A stretch of DNA of 64,000 nt from BOG-1155 sp050012495 (GTDB lineage: Bacteria > Desulfobacterota > Syntrophorhabdia > Syntrophorhabdales > WCHB1-27), in NCBI GenBank assembly GCA_050012495.1, contig JBEKHB010000002.1, positions 62,001 to 126,000 on the forward strand, in the 5' to 3' direction. Made by a program: the position numbers and the translations under genes. Each line of letters starts with the position of its first letter. Position 1 is the first letter of the stretch. The notes beneath the pieces are model-generated. The model was not told where the DNA came from, searched no databases, and was given only the letters and a program-made list of their open reading frames with translations. Positions 35,571-43,534 of this stretch are shown here, in pieces.

Positions 35571-35672
35571 AAACTGTCTTCCATCGGCTCAAGTGACAGC
35601 CTCGAACATCACTGGACCTTACGCATAAGTAATACCCCACGGTTTCTTCCTTGTCAAATAGGGCAAAGCAAA

Positions 35673-35694
35673 GCACCGGCGTGTCGCACGGTGC
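35673..35694 (-). promoter_or_regulatory. Hairpin upstream of the FIST kinase gene
   Basis: GCACCG and CGGTGC arms with an inner GCG/CGC, a single bulged base and a three-base loop make a strong stem. On the kinase strand it is followed by TTTGCTTTG, which is only weakly terminator-like. It lies about 100 bases upstream of the kinase start. Confidence 0.35.
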
Positions 35695-35719
35695 GAACAT
35701 GATGGTATTTTTTCAACGG

Positions 35720-35995
35720 TAATTTTTTATTTGACATTCCCTTTTTTCTATGTGTACATTAGCGAAACATATGATGAAAGTACGGGGGGTAATGACGCCT
35801 CCTTTCCCTGATGACGGGCAAAGGAGGTTTTTTGTTTCACCGTGCGCTTCATTAAAATGAAGGGATGGGACCCAATAAGAGAGAAAGGGACGAATGATAT
35901 GAGACTCAGCGGAAAGGCAGCAGTCATCACAGGAGCTGCGCAAGGCATCGGTGCCGCCTTTGCGGTCGGGTTTGCAAGAGAGGGCGCAAAGATCG
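35720..35995 (+). repeat. Left copy of a 276-bp inverted duplication (SDR promoter, leader and first codons)
   Basis: Nearly the same sequence, in opposite orientation, as 43438-43713. It holds the TTGACA box (35731-35736) with TACATT 18 bases on, the leader hairpin, the ribosome site and 32 codons of a short-chain dehydrogenase. Homology stops sharply after CAAAGATCG. Differences are scattered, so the copies are not recent. Confidence 0.85.
35798..35833 (+). terminator. Attenuator-type hairpin and T6 in the left leader
   Basis: CCTCCTTTCCC and GGGCAAAGGAGG pair around the loop TGATGAC with one bulged C, then TTTTTT at 35828-35833: a textbook intrinsic terminator. It lies between the promoter-like boxes and the dehydrogenase start. 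The right copy (43606-43637) keeps the hairpin but has CTTCTT in place of the T run. Confidence 0.65.
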
Positions 35996-36012
35996 ATCTT
36001 ATGAACTTATAA
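35899..36012 (+). pseudogene. Truncated short-chain dehydrogenase (first 32 codons)
   Basis: MRLSGKAAVITGAAQGIGAA and so on to REGAKI, identical but for one residue to the start of the intact gene at 43534. After codon 32 it runs into unrelated sequence and stops within five codons. The ribosome site GGGAGG of the intact copy is GGGACG here. The break point is followed by a small palindrome, ATCTTAT-6 bases-ATAAGAT (35996-36015). Confidence 0.85.
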
Positions 36013-36043
36013 GATGATATGACTTGAACCTCCCTTGCTTAGC

Positions 36044-36123
36044 AGCACAAAATGTGCTTTAACGGATTAGTTCTTATTCAGATTAGTTTTCATTCTTGAC
36101 ATGTAAGCGAGTGGGCTTATAGT
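36044..36123 (+). promoter_or_regulatory. Importer operon promoter with an upstream palindrome
   Basis: TTGACA at 36096-36101, a 16-base spacer and TATAGT at 36118-36123. This -10 box rules out the GTG at 36122 as a start codon. About 40 bases upstream of the -35 is AGCACA-AAA-TGTGCT (36044-36058), a perfect palindrome suited to a dimeric regulator. Confidence 0.6.
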
Positions 36124-36146
36124 GGAAATATCTGGAGGGAATGACG

Positions 36147-36212
36147 ATGCCGGACAAGCGATCACGCCCACGTGGACCACGCCGCCGACCCCGATCGAGC
36201 ATGCTTATATGA
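36147..36212 (+). CDS. Short Arg/Pro-rich upstream ORF, coupled to the importer ATPase gene
   Basis: Codes for 21 residues, with seven Arg and four Pro (core RSRPRGPRRRPRSS). GGAGGG stands 8 bases before the ATG, while the following ATPase start at 36209 has no ribosome site of its own. The stop TGA at 36210-36212 overlaps that ATG (ATGA), so ribosomes finishing here would restart on the ATPase gene. This is the only clear ribosome entry point for the first importer gene. Whether the peptide itself acts, for example by stalling at Arg or Pro codons, is unknown. A remnant of another gene is the alternative. Confidence 0.5.
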   Translation: MPDKRSRPRGPRRRPRSSMLI

Positions 36213-36952
36213 CCAACGAGGAAACTACTCTCCGTATGGACGGGATCTTCATGAGCTTCGGTGGCCTGACGGTCCTGACAGACGTCAGCCTGCACCTCGG
36301 TCGGGCAGAGCTGCTGGGGCTCATCGGTCCAAACGGCGCCGGAAAATCGACGCTCTTCAACGTGATCAGCTCAATATACCGTCCGGACGCGGGCGATGTC
36401 TTTCTTGAAGGAAAGAAAATTACGGGCGTTGCTCCTCACAGATTATGCCATTTGGGGATATCGAGGACCTACCAGTTGGTGAAGACGTTCAACAAGATGA
36501 CGGCTTTTGAAAACGTGATGGTAGGGGCTGTCTATGGCCGGAAAGGCGGCGGCAGAGACGCAAAGTCGAGGGCCCTGGCCGCCCTGAAGCTTGTGGAGAT
36601 GGAAGATAAGATGGATATCCGGGCATCTCGCCTCACCCTGTCGGATCGCCGGCTATTGGAGGTTGCCAGATCGCTCGCCTCAACTCCGGTGGTGACGCTG
36701 CTCGACGAGCCGATGGCGGGATTGAACGTGTCCGAGATCAGGCACATGCTTGCCATTATCAAGCGCGCCAGGGACGAGAGGGGGGTATCGATTCTATGGG
36801 TCGAACACAAGGTGGACGCTATCTTCCGGATCTGCGATAGGGTACTGGTGCTCGATTACGGGATAATGATTGCCGACGGGAAACCGGAGGAAGTGGCGAA
36901 AAATCCGAAGGTCATAGAGGCATACCTTGGCGAATCACCTGCTCGAAATTAG
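36209..36952 (+). CDS. livG: Branched-chain-type ABC importer ATPase (LivG type)
   Basis: First ATPase of a high-affinity importer; 247 residues from ATG 36209. Walker A is GPNGAGKSTLFN, the Q-loop region has SRTYQLVKTFNKMTAFENVMVG, Walker B is VVTLLDEPMAGLN and the switch His is in WVEHKVDAIF. The signature is unusual: LTLSDRRLLEVARSLA in place of LSGG-QQ. That could weaken ATP hydrolysis at one of the two sites. LivG-like C-terminal GIMIADGKPEEVAKNPKVIEAYLG is present. It overlaps livF by 26 bases. Confidence 0.92.
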   Translation: MTNEETTLRMDGIFMSFGGLTVLTDVSLHLGRAELLGLIGPNGAGKSTLFNVISSIYRPDAGDVFLEGKKITGVAPHRLCHLGISRTYQLVKTFNKMTAFENVMVGAVYGRKGGGRDAKSRALAALKLVEMEDKMDIRASRLTLSDRRLLEVARSLASTPVVTLLDEPMAGLNVSEIRHMLAIIKRARDERGVSILWVEHKVDAIFRICDRVLVLDYGIMIADGKPEEVAKNPKVIEAYLGESPARN

Positions 36953-37649
36953 AGACTTGACAGTTGCGTACGGCGCGGTTCAGGCCCTGTGGGGGGTTTC
37001 GCTCCACGTGGAAGAGGGATCGATCGTTTCCCTGGTAGGGGCAAACGGCGCGGGCAAGTCGACGCTCCTCAAAACCATAGCAGGGATGATTCGACCTAAG
37101 AAGGGCGAGGTGTTATTTGCGGGAAAAAAACTATCCGGTCTGAGACCCGAGGACGTGGTCGATGCCGGCATCTCACTCGTTCCCGAGGGTCGCAGACTTT
37201 TTTCGCGCCTCACGGTGAAGGAAAACCTCGAGCTGGGAGCTTATATCCACCGGGCCAGGTCTTCATCGAAAGACTCCCTGGAACGGGCGTACGATCTATT
37301 CCCCATCCTGAAGAAAAGATCCGGCCAAATCGCCGGCTCCCTGAGCGGGGGTGAGCAACAGATGCTTGCAATTGCCCGGTCAATGATGAGCAAACCTTCG
37401 ATCCTCATGCTCGACGAGCCTTCTCTGGGTTTGAGCCCGCTGGTCGTCAAGGTGATGTTCGAGCTGATCGAGAGTCTCAACAGGGCGGGCGTGACCATTC
37501 TTCTCGTGGAACAGAATGTATACCAGGCTCTGAAGGTGTCTCGCCATGCCTACGTGATGAAAACAGGGCAGATTGCCATGGAGGGATCCGGAGAAGAGCT
37601 GATTGCAGACCCGGACGTGCAGAACGCCTATTTAGGGACACTGGAGTAA
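36927..37649 (+). CDS. livF: Branched-chain-type ABC importer ATPase (LivF type)
   Basis: Second ATPase; 240 residues from a TTG start inside livG. Walker A GANGAGKSTLLK, signature SLSGGEQQMLAIARS, Walker B LMLDEPSLGLSPLV and switch VEQNVYQAL are all standard, so it carries the complete site that LivG lacks in part. The C-terminus SGEELIADPDVQNAYLGTLE is typical of LivF. Followed by livH after 5 bases. Confidence 0.94.
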   Translation: MANHLLEIRDLTVAYGAVQALWGVSLHVEEGSIVSLVGANGAGKSTLLKTIAGMIRPKKGEVLFAGKKLSGLRPEDVVDAGISLVPEGRRLFSRLTVKENLELGAYIHRARSSSKDSLERAYDLFPILKKRSGQIAGSLSGGEQQMLAIARSMMSKPSILMLDEPSLGLSPLVVKVMFELIESLNRAGVTILLVEQNVYQALKVSRHAYVMKTGQIAMEGSGEELIADPDVQNAYLGTLE

Positions 37650-37654
37650 CCCTT

Positions 37655-38548
37655 ATGTTGGAATACCTCACTGCCGGTCTCCTCATGCAGCTCTTTATCA
37701 ACGGTATCCTGTTCGGGACTATGTACGGGCTCGCCGCCATCGGTCTCAGCCTGATTTTTGGCACCATGCGGATAATTTTCCTGGCCCAGGGGGCCGTCAT
37801 CGTCCTCATGGCCTATGCGTGCTACTGGCTCTTCACTCTGCTCCACGTCGACCCATATGTCTCAACAGTCATAATCGCCCCGGCGGCCCTTCTTCTGGGA
37901 GGCGGCTTGTACCAGGCGCTCTTCAGAAGAGCCCAGAAAATGGAAGACAAGAATGTCTCTCTCTTGATTGCGGTGGGTCTGATGTTTCTTCTGGAGAATT
38001 TTATGGCGGTCGTGTGGACCCCGAATCCCCGGTCGATCTCGACAAGCTACACCTCTTCGTCTCTCGCGGTGGGAGGTCTCGATATCTCTTTTACCCGACT
38101 CATGGGGTTTGTCATGGCCATCCTCTCTACGGCCGTGGTCACCCTTTTTCTGAAGAAGACCCTCGTCGGCAAGGCCGTACGCGCCGCTTCGGAAGACATC
38201 GAGGCGGCAAGGCTGGTCGGCATCAATCCCCATTGGGTCAACACAATGGCATTTGCCATCGGCATAGGCCTTTCAGGGATCGCAGGCATCGCGATCTCCA
38301 CCACCTACCCTTTCGATCCTTACTTCGGTTTTGTTTTCAGTCTGAAAGCAATGATCGCCCTGGCCCTCGGCGGCCTGGGCAGCGTATCCGGGGCGTTGCT
38401 CGGCGGCATTATTCTCGGTCTCCTTGAAAGCTGGGCCGCCTTTTTCGTCAGCGGCGGATGGGCCGACGCGATGGGCTACGCGGTATTTCTTCTGGTGTTG
38501 CTATTCAAGCCGGAAGGGCTGTTTGTCCGGTCAATCAAGAAGGCTTAG
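37655..38548 (+). CDS. livH: Branched-chain-type ABC importer permease (LivH type)
   Basis: Inner-membrane channel subunit; 297 residues with about eight membrane helices. The early motif MYGLAAIGLSLIFGTMRIIFLAQGA, the coupling helix region GKAVRAASEDIEAARLVGIN and the late SLKAMIALALGGLGSVSGALLGGIILGLLE are the LivH signature. It lies between livF and livM with gaps of 3-5 bases. Confidence 0.95.
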   Translation: MLEYLTAGLLMQLFINGILFGTMYGLAAIGLSLIFGTMRIIFLAQGAVIVLMAYACYWLFTLLHVDPYVSTVIIAPAALLLGGGLYQALFRRAQKMEDKNVSLLIAVGLMFLLENFMAVVWTPNPRSISTSYTSSSLAVGGLDISFTRLMGFVMAILSTAVVTLFLKKTLVGKAVRAASEDIEAARLVGINPHWVNTMAFAIGIGLSGIAGIAISTTYPFDPYFGFVFSLKAMIALALGGLGSVSGALLGGIILGLLESWAAFFVSGGWADAMGYAVFLLVLLFKPEGLFVRSIKKA

Positions 38549-38551
38549 GAC

Positions 38552-39502
38552 ATGAGAAACGCCAGATCGATAGGCATCGCTCTCCTCGTCGCTCTGCTGC
38601 TGGTATTTGTTCCCTTTGTATCCGATTCGGAGAAATCGTACCTCGTCTTTTTCTTGTTCCTCACCTTCTGCCATATTGTTCTGGCCCAGGGCTGGAACCT
38701 CGTCGCGGGATACACGGGACAGATCAGCCTCGGCACCCATGCCTTTTTTGCTCTGGGGGCATATACGACCGCAATGATCTGGCGCGCGGATCTGTTCGGG
38801 ACGGGACATTACTACTTCGACCCGATCACCATGGTCCTCAGCGGCCTGGTGCCCGTGGTCTTCGCCGTTGCCATCGGCATTCCTTTGCTCGGCAAGCTTC
38901 GCGGCGACTACTTCGCCCTCGGGACCCTCGGCTTCGGCGAGATCCTGAAAGTCGCTTTCGTCAAAGGCGGGCAGTTCACCGGAGGGCCGATCGGCATTGT
39001 CCTCCCGTCAACCTTCTATACCAGCCTGAGACCCCATTACTGGGCAGCCCTGTGTCTCGCCTTGCTTGCCACCGCCGTAGTCTACTTCATGTCCAGGTCG
39101 CGGCTCGGGCTCGCCCTGGTGGCCATCAGGGAGGATGAGACAGCGGCGGCGTCGAGCGGGATCCACGTGCTGAAGTACAAGGTCCTCGCCTTCGGGATAA
39201 GCGCTTTTCTCGTCGGCATTTGCGGCAGCATCTACGCGTACTATCTCTTTCAGGTAAGTCCCGAAGGTTATCTTATCTTAAGCTGGACCCTCTATCCGGT
39301 GCTTATGTGCGTCATAGGCGGAAGCGGAACGGTAGTGGGACCTATCGTGGGAAGTCTCGTCATGACTGCCGTCTTCTCCGCGGCAAATATCTACTTCCCT
39401 ACGGTCCATCCCATTTTTTCGGGCGTTATCATCATCCTCGTCATGCTCTTCATGCCTAACGGGATAGTTCGGCTGATGGAGAGGAGGGTGCAGGGCGAAT
39501 AG
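38552..39502 (+). CDS. livM: Branched-chain-type ABC importer permease (LivM type)
   Basis: Second permease; 316 residues. LAQGWNLVAGYTGQISLGTHAFFALGAYT, the coupling segment SRLGLALVAIREDETAAASSGI, and the late GGSGTVVGPIVGSLVMTAVF match LivM. A fairly standard partner for livH. A 112-base gap with an A run separates it from the binding-protein gene. Confidence 0.95.
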   Translation: MRNARSIGIALLVALLLVFVPFVSDSEKSYLVFFLFLTFCHIVLAQGWNLVAGYTGQISLGTHAFFALGAYTTAMIWRADLFGTGHYYFDPITMVLSGLVPVVFAVAIGIPLLGKLRGDYFALGTLGFGEILKVAFVKGGQFTGGPIGIVLPSTFYTSLRPHYWAALCLALLATAVVYFMSRSRLGLALVAIREDETAAASSGIHVLKYKVLAFGISAFLVGICGSIYAYYLFQVSPEGYLILSWTLYPVLMCVIGGSGTVVGPIVGSLVMTAVFSAANIYFPTVHPIFSGVIIILVMLFMPNGIVRLMERRVQGE

Positions 39503-39614
39503 AGCGGAGAGGGAGGTGAAGCCGGGGAAAGCGCAGAGGGGTGTTTCGCTCATCACGGGGCACGTGCTGATTAACCAAATAGTCAGTTTTTAAAAAAAAA
39601 GGGAGGTAGCGAAG

Positions 39615-40835
39615 ATGAAGGGCAGAAAAGGTGTGATGTGGCTCGGGTTGTCTTTATGCGCGCTTCTGGTCTGTGCTGTGCTGAATAGTCCGGCAATGGC
39701 CGCCGGTAAGGAAATCCTTATCGGCGCCCCTGTCTCCATGACCGGTCCGCTCGCGCCGGACGGGTTGGAGCTGAAATGGGCTTACGAGCAGGCGGTTGCC
39801 GACTGGAACAAGAAGGGGGGTATTTTTATCAAAGAGGCCGGAAAGAAGCTCCCCATAAGGCTCGTCGTCGCGGACGACGAGAGCGAGCCGGCAAAAGTGG
39901 CGGCGGCTATGGAGAAGCTTATCAAGATCGACAAGGTCGACCTGATGCTCGGCACCCATTCCGCGAGCATGAGCGTGCCTGCCTGCAATGCGGCGGAGAA
40001 GTACCAGGTGTACTATCACACGACTACCCACTGGCCGGAGATGTGGACGCCTGAACATTATAAGTGGTCCAGCGTGATGTTCTTCTCGGCCACGGGCGCC
40101 TCGGACGTGCCCTTCGTCATCTGGGAGACCATGCTGAAGAAAGAAGACCGGCCGAAGAACGTCGCGCTCCTGATGGAGGATAGTCCCGACGGCATGGCCT
40201 TCGGAAATGGGTTCAGGGCCCATGCGAAGGAGCACGGGTACACGTACGCCGTGGATGAGCCGTGGGCTATCGGCGCCAAAGACTACTCCTCGCAAATCCT
40301 CAAGATGAAAGCGAAAAACGTTGACGCCATACTGCTCTATGGCGCTCCTACGGACGCAATCACCCTGGTCCGTCAAATAAAGGAAGCGAAGCTCAACGTG
40401 AAGTACATGCACGGCTGGAAGGGAACCTGGGCCAACGAGTTCGCGCTGGCTCTGGGCAAAGACGCCAGCTATGTCATATGCGACGGGTTCTGGTCCGAGG
40501 ACTTTCCCTATCCTTTATGCAAAGAACTCGGGCGGAGGTATACCGCCAAGTTTCATAAACGGTCGGTCAGCACAGGCGCCTTCTACGGGACCGCCCAGAC
40601 CCTCTTTATGGCCATCGAGAGGACCCAATCATACGACAAGACCGCGGTCAGGGACGCCTTCCGGAATGGCGAGTATAAGAACACCGTGATGGGCGATCTG
40701 AAGTTCGACGCTAACGGCCTGGCCCTTTTCTCGAGTACCGCGAACCAGTGGTGGGATGGGAAGCAGATGCTTTTCTACCCGGCGGTCAAGGGTGGATACA
40801 AACTGAAATTGGCGCCGCCGTGGGGGCAGCGATAG
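39615..40835 (+). CDS. Periplasmic substrate-binding protein (Peripla_BP_6, LivJ-like)
   Basis: Ligand receptor of the importer; 406 residues. GGGAGG precedes the ATG by 9 bases. The signal peptide ends near NSPAMAAGKE (Sec type, AMA cleavage). The mature part begins KEILIGAPVSMTGPLAPDG, the typical lobe 1 strand, and has KLIKIDKVDLMLGTHSASM and AKNVDAILLYGAPTDAITLVRQIKE. Binding proteins of this class carry amino acids, amides or aromatic acids. Trp-rich stretches (HTTTHWPEMWTPEHYKW) could line an aromatic pocket, which would fit the dehydrogenases downstream; this is inference. A hairpin at 40857-40931 follows. Confidence 0.93.
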   Translation: MKGRKGVMWLGLSLCALLVCAVLNSPAMAAGKEILIGAPVSMTGPLAPDGLELKWAYEQAVADWNKKGGIFIKEAGKKLPIRLVVADDESEPAKVAAAMEKLIKIDKVDLMLGTHSASMSVPACNAAEKYQVYYHTTTHWPEMWTPEHYKWSSVMFFSATGASDVPFVIWETMLKKEDRPKNVALLMEDSPDGMAFGNGFRAHAKEHGYTYAVDEPWAIGAKDYSSQILKMKAKNVDAILLYGAPTDAITLVRQIKEAKLNVKYMHGWKGTWANEFALALGKDASYVICDGFWSEDFPYPLCKELGRRYTAKFHKRSVSTGAFYGTAQTLFMAIERTQSYDKTAVRDAFRNGEYKNTVMGDLKFDANGLALFSSTANQWWDGKQMLFYPAVKGGYKLKLAPPWGQR

Positions 40836-40856
40836 CAGGAAAGTGCGCTAGCTAAA

Positions 40857-40931
40857 GTGGGGGACGCCTGGGAGAAGGCATCCGGCAAAAGCAGACCTGG
40901 ACTGCGGGTACTCTACCCCGGCGTCCCCCAC
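40857..40931 (+). terminator. Large inverted repeat after the importer operon
   Basis: GTGGGGGACGCC (40857-40868) and GGCGTCCCCCAC (40920-40931) are exact complements with a 51-base loop. It begins 21 bases after the binding-protein stop. There is no T run, so it may stabilise the mRNA end rather than terminate. Confidence 0.5.
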
Positions 40932-40940
40932 ACAACATGC

Positions 40941-41028
40941 CTGGCCCGCGAGTTGAGCGATTTTACTACCGGGATCACTGCCATAGCCCCTGGCTTTACC
41001 CATTCCGAAGAGGCGATCAATTCGACTG
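40941..41028 (+). pseudogene. Fragment of a second short-chain dehydrogenase copy (middle part)
   Basis: Reads LARELSDFTTGITAIAPGFT then HSEEAINS, which matches residues 169-195 of the intact dehydrogenase at 42770 (ARELGDFNIRVNTIAPGFTHSEGGDQF). DNA similarity is also evident. It is in the same orientation as the truncated 5' piece at 35899, so importer genes may have been inserted into, or recombined across, an old dehydrogenase copy. Large hairpins flank it on both sides. Confidence 0.65.
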
Positions 41029-41048
41029 AGGAGGGGGAGGAGGGTGGT

Positions 41049-41107
41049 CCTATGAGCCCCGGGATGCCCCCCTTCCAACTGAAAGGAGGCATCCCGGGGC
41101 TCATAGG
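41049..41107. repeat. Perfect 20-bp inverted repeat, possible bidirectional terminator
   Basis: The 20 bases at 41049-41068 (core GAGCCCCGGGATG) are the exact complement of 41088-41107, with a 19-base loop. It lies in the convergent gap between the importer operon and the aldehyde dehydrogenase and could end transcripts from both sides. Confidence 0.6.
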
Positions 41108-41201
41108 GTCCGCCGAAAAACTTATTTACATGCGACACGTCGAGAGGCATACGGTCCCTCTTGCCGCGCCCTCGCGCGCCTCGTCAGTTATCAGGCGCCA
41201 A

Positions 41202-42659
41202 TCAGAAAGGATACTGCCGAGGGGTGCGCTGCACGCTGATCCAGCGCAGCTCGGTAAATTCTTCCAGCGCTGCCCGGCCCCCGAACCGGCCCCAGCCGCT
41301 ATCTTTTACTCCTCCAAACGGGACCTGCGGCTCGTCATGCACGGTCTGGTCGTTGATGTGGACCATGCCTGATTCGATGCGCTCGGCCATATCCAGTCCC
41401 TTCATAAAATCATTGGTGAACACACTCGCCGAAAGCCCGTAGGTGGTGCTGTTTGCAACAGCGACGGCCTCGTCCGCGTTTTCAACCTCAATTATCGAAA
41501 CGACAGGCCCGAAGGTTTCTTCGCACGAAAATGCAGTCCCTGGCTTCACATCGGTCACTACGGTGGGATGATAGCACAACCCAGTCGACACGCCGCCGCA
41601 CAGGATCCTGGCCCCCTCACTGACTGCCTTGTCCACACTCTTCTTGACCGCATCGAACTGGACCTTGTTGACAAGGGGACCGATAATCGTATCGGGCTCC
41701 TTAGGGTTGCCCACCTTGAAGGCTGAAACCTTCTTGACGAATTTATCCGTAAACTCCTTCGCCGCGGGCTTCTCGATTATGATGCGCCTGGTTGACATAC
41801 ATATCTGGCCCTGGTGGAGGAAGGCGCCGAAGGCAGCCGCGTTCACGGCGTCATCAACGTTGGCGTCTCTCAGAACGATCATGGGGTTCTGCCCGCCGAG
41901 CTCCAGCGCCACCCGCTTCAGGTACCGCCCCGCCTTTTCAGCCAGCAGGCGCCCGACGGCACTCGAACCGGTTAAACTTATGCGGCGCACCTTCGGGTTC
42001 TCGACGAACTCGTCACCGATCTCGGCGCTGCCTCCCGGTCCGTTGGTCACGAGGTTGAGGACGCCTTTCGGAAAACCGGCCTCGTGGAAGACCTCTGCGA
42101 GGACGACGCCGCCGGCTGCGGCCGACTCGGTCGAAGGTTTGAGGACCGCCGTATTTCCATAGGCAATAGGCAGGCAGACCGAGCGCAGCGACAGGATGAG
42201 CGGCGCATTCCACGGCCCTATACCCGCCACCACTCCTACGGGCTGGCGTATGGCCATGTAGAATGCCCCCGGCAGGTCCGCCGGGATGATTTCCCCGGTG
42301 GCACCGTGGACCTGCGCAGCCGCTTCCCGAAGGAGACCGGGCGTGAACATCGACTGAAACATGGCAAAGCCAAAGGTGCACCCCGTTTCCTCGGCAAGCA
42401 TCGTCACTATCTGGTCCTGCTTCTTTTCGAGAATATCGGCTGCCTTCAGAAACAAAGCCTGGCGCTCGACCGGAAGCGTCCGTGACCAGGCGGGAAAAGC
42501 GGCGGCGGCGGCCTCGACGGCGCGCTTGGCGTCAGCCCGTTTTCCCGCTGGCACGCGGGCGAAGACTTCACCCGTGTAGGGGTCGAGATCGTCATACACC
42601 GCGCCGTCCGAAGCGGCGACCCATTCACCGTTAATATACATGCTGTAGTCTCTGGCCAT
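41202..42659 (-). CDS. NAD(P)-dependent aldehyde dehydrogenase (aryl-aldehyde type suspected)
   Basis: Oxidises an aldehyde to the acid; 485 residues. Catalytic Cys287 lies in HQGQICMSTRR and the general base Glu253 in VALELGGQNP. The cofactor site has GPWNAPLILSLRSV and SLTGSSAVGRLLAEKAG, and the end has FGGVKDSGWGRFGG. The GQICMST and LPGAFYMAIRQPVGVV stretches recall the vanillin/benzaldehyde dehydrogenase branch, but substrate cannot be fixed by eye. It follows the short-chain dehydrogenase by 110 bases on the same strand; together they would take an alcohol to an acid. GGAGG lies upstream of the ATG. Confidence 0.93.
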   Translation of the reverse strand: MARDYSMYINGEWVAASDGAVYDDLDPYTGEVFARVPAGKRADAKRAVEAAAAAFPAWSRTLPVERQALFLKAADILEKKQDQIVTMLAEETGCTFGFAMFQSMFTPGLLREAAAQVHGATGEIIPADLPGAFYMAIRQPVGVVAGIGPWNAPLILSLRSVCLPIAYGNTAVLKPSTESAAAGGVVLAEVFHEAGFPKGVLNLVTNGPGGSAEIGDEFVENPKVRRISLTGSSAVGRLLAEKAGRYLKRVALELGGQNPMIVLRDANVDDAVNAAAFGAFLHQGQICMSTRRIIIEKPAAKEFTDKFVKKVSAFKVGNPKEPDTIIGPLVNKVQFDAVKKSVDKAVSEGARILCGGVSTGLCYHPTVVTDVKPGTAFSCEETFGPVVSIIEVENADEAVAVANSTTYGLSASVFTNDFMKGLDMAERIESGMVHINDQTVHDEPQVPFGGVKDSGWGRFGGRAALEEFTELRWISVQRTPRQYPF

Positions 42660-42769
42660 TTTTCCTCCTTCTGCATATTTGCATACTTGTGCGCTCTTGG
42701 TCCGGTCCCCTCTCCCACATGAGTTGGTCTATCACGGCTAGTTCCTTTATTCTGCCCCTTCTCGTGTTC

Positions 42770-43534
42770 TCAGTAAAGCGAGAGACCGCCGTCGTGGACG
42801 ATCATCTGGCCGGTAACAAAGGCGCTGTCGTCGGTAGCGAGAAAGAGCGCCAGGCCGACGAGATCTTCCGGCTTACCGGGCCTCTTTAGACAGCGCCCCT
42901 GCAGTTGCAGCTCATCGAGTGGCGGTAAGGGCAATGCTTTGCTTCGATCGAACTGATCCCCGCCCTCCGAATGGGTAAAGCCGGGGGCAATGGTGTTGAC
43001 CCTGATATTGAAGTCGCCTAATTCCCGTGCCATAGACCGGGTTAAGGCCATGATGGCTCCTTTTGAAGCAACATAATGGGGCATGCCCGGGACGCCTTCC
43101 AGAATCGACGCGGAGGACATGTTGATGATTTTTCCTCCCTTGTCTTTCATAGAGGGAAAAACCGCCTTGATACAGTGGAAAGCGCCGCTCGTATTGATCT
43201 CTACCACCCGTTTATACTCTTCGCTTGTGAGATCCATGAAAGGTTTTAGAATAATATTGGCGAATACGGCCGCGTTGTTAATGAGAATGTCTATCGCGCC
43301 GAACCGATCGACACCTGCCTTGATCAAGGCAAAGCACTGGCTCTCGTCATTCACATCCGTCTTGACATAGATCGCTTCACTACCCTCTTTTTCCACTCGC
43401 TTTATCGTATTTCCGGCATCCGCAAGGTCGCCTATGACGATCTTTGCGCCCTCTCTTGCAAACCCGACCGCAAAGGCGGCACCGATGCCTTGCGCAGCTC
43501 CCGTGATGACTGCTATCTTTCCGCTGAGTCTCAT
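42770..43534 (-). CDS. Short-chain dehydrogenase/reductase (classical SDR)
   Basis: NAD(P)-dependent oxidoreductase of 254 residues. ATG 43534 has GGGAGG 6 bases upstream; the open frame continues further up but through the leader. TGAAQGIGAAF (11-21) binds the cofactor, INNAAV (about 85-90) follows, and the active site is Ser140, Tyr154 and Lys158 (MPHYVASKGA). Asp36 after the second strand suggests NAD. The C-terminus FLATDDSAFVTGQMIVHDGG is typical. It is preceded by a 170-base leader with a hairpin, and its 5' end is duplicated at 35.7 kb. Confidence 0.93.
   Translation of the reverse strand: MRLSGKIAVITGAAQGIGAAFAVGFAREGAKIVIGDLADAGNTIKRVEKEGSEAIYVKTDVNDESQCFALIKAGVDRFGAIDILINNAAVFANIILKPFMDLTSEEYKRVVEINTSGAFHCIKAVFPSMKDKGGKIINMSSASILEGVPGMPHYVASKGAIMALTRSMARELGDFNIRVNTIAPGFTHSEGGDQFDRSKALPLPPLDELQLQGRCLKRPGKPEDLVGLALFLATDDSAFVTGQMIVHDGGLSLY

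Noticed and set aside
35761..35833. TGATGACG-bearing leader considered as a fluoride or other known riboswitch
   Set aside because: The conserved 5' half of the fluoride motif is absent; the sequence is explained by a terminator hairpin.
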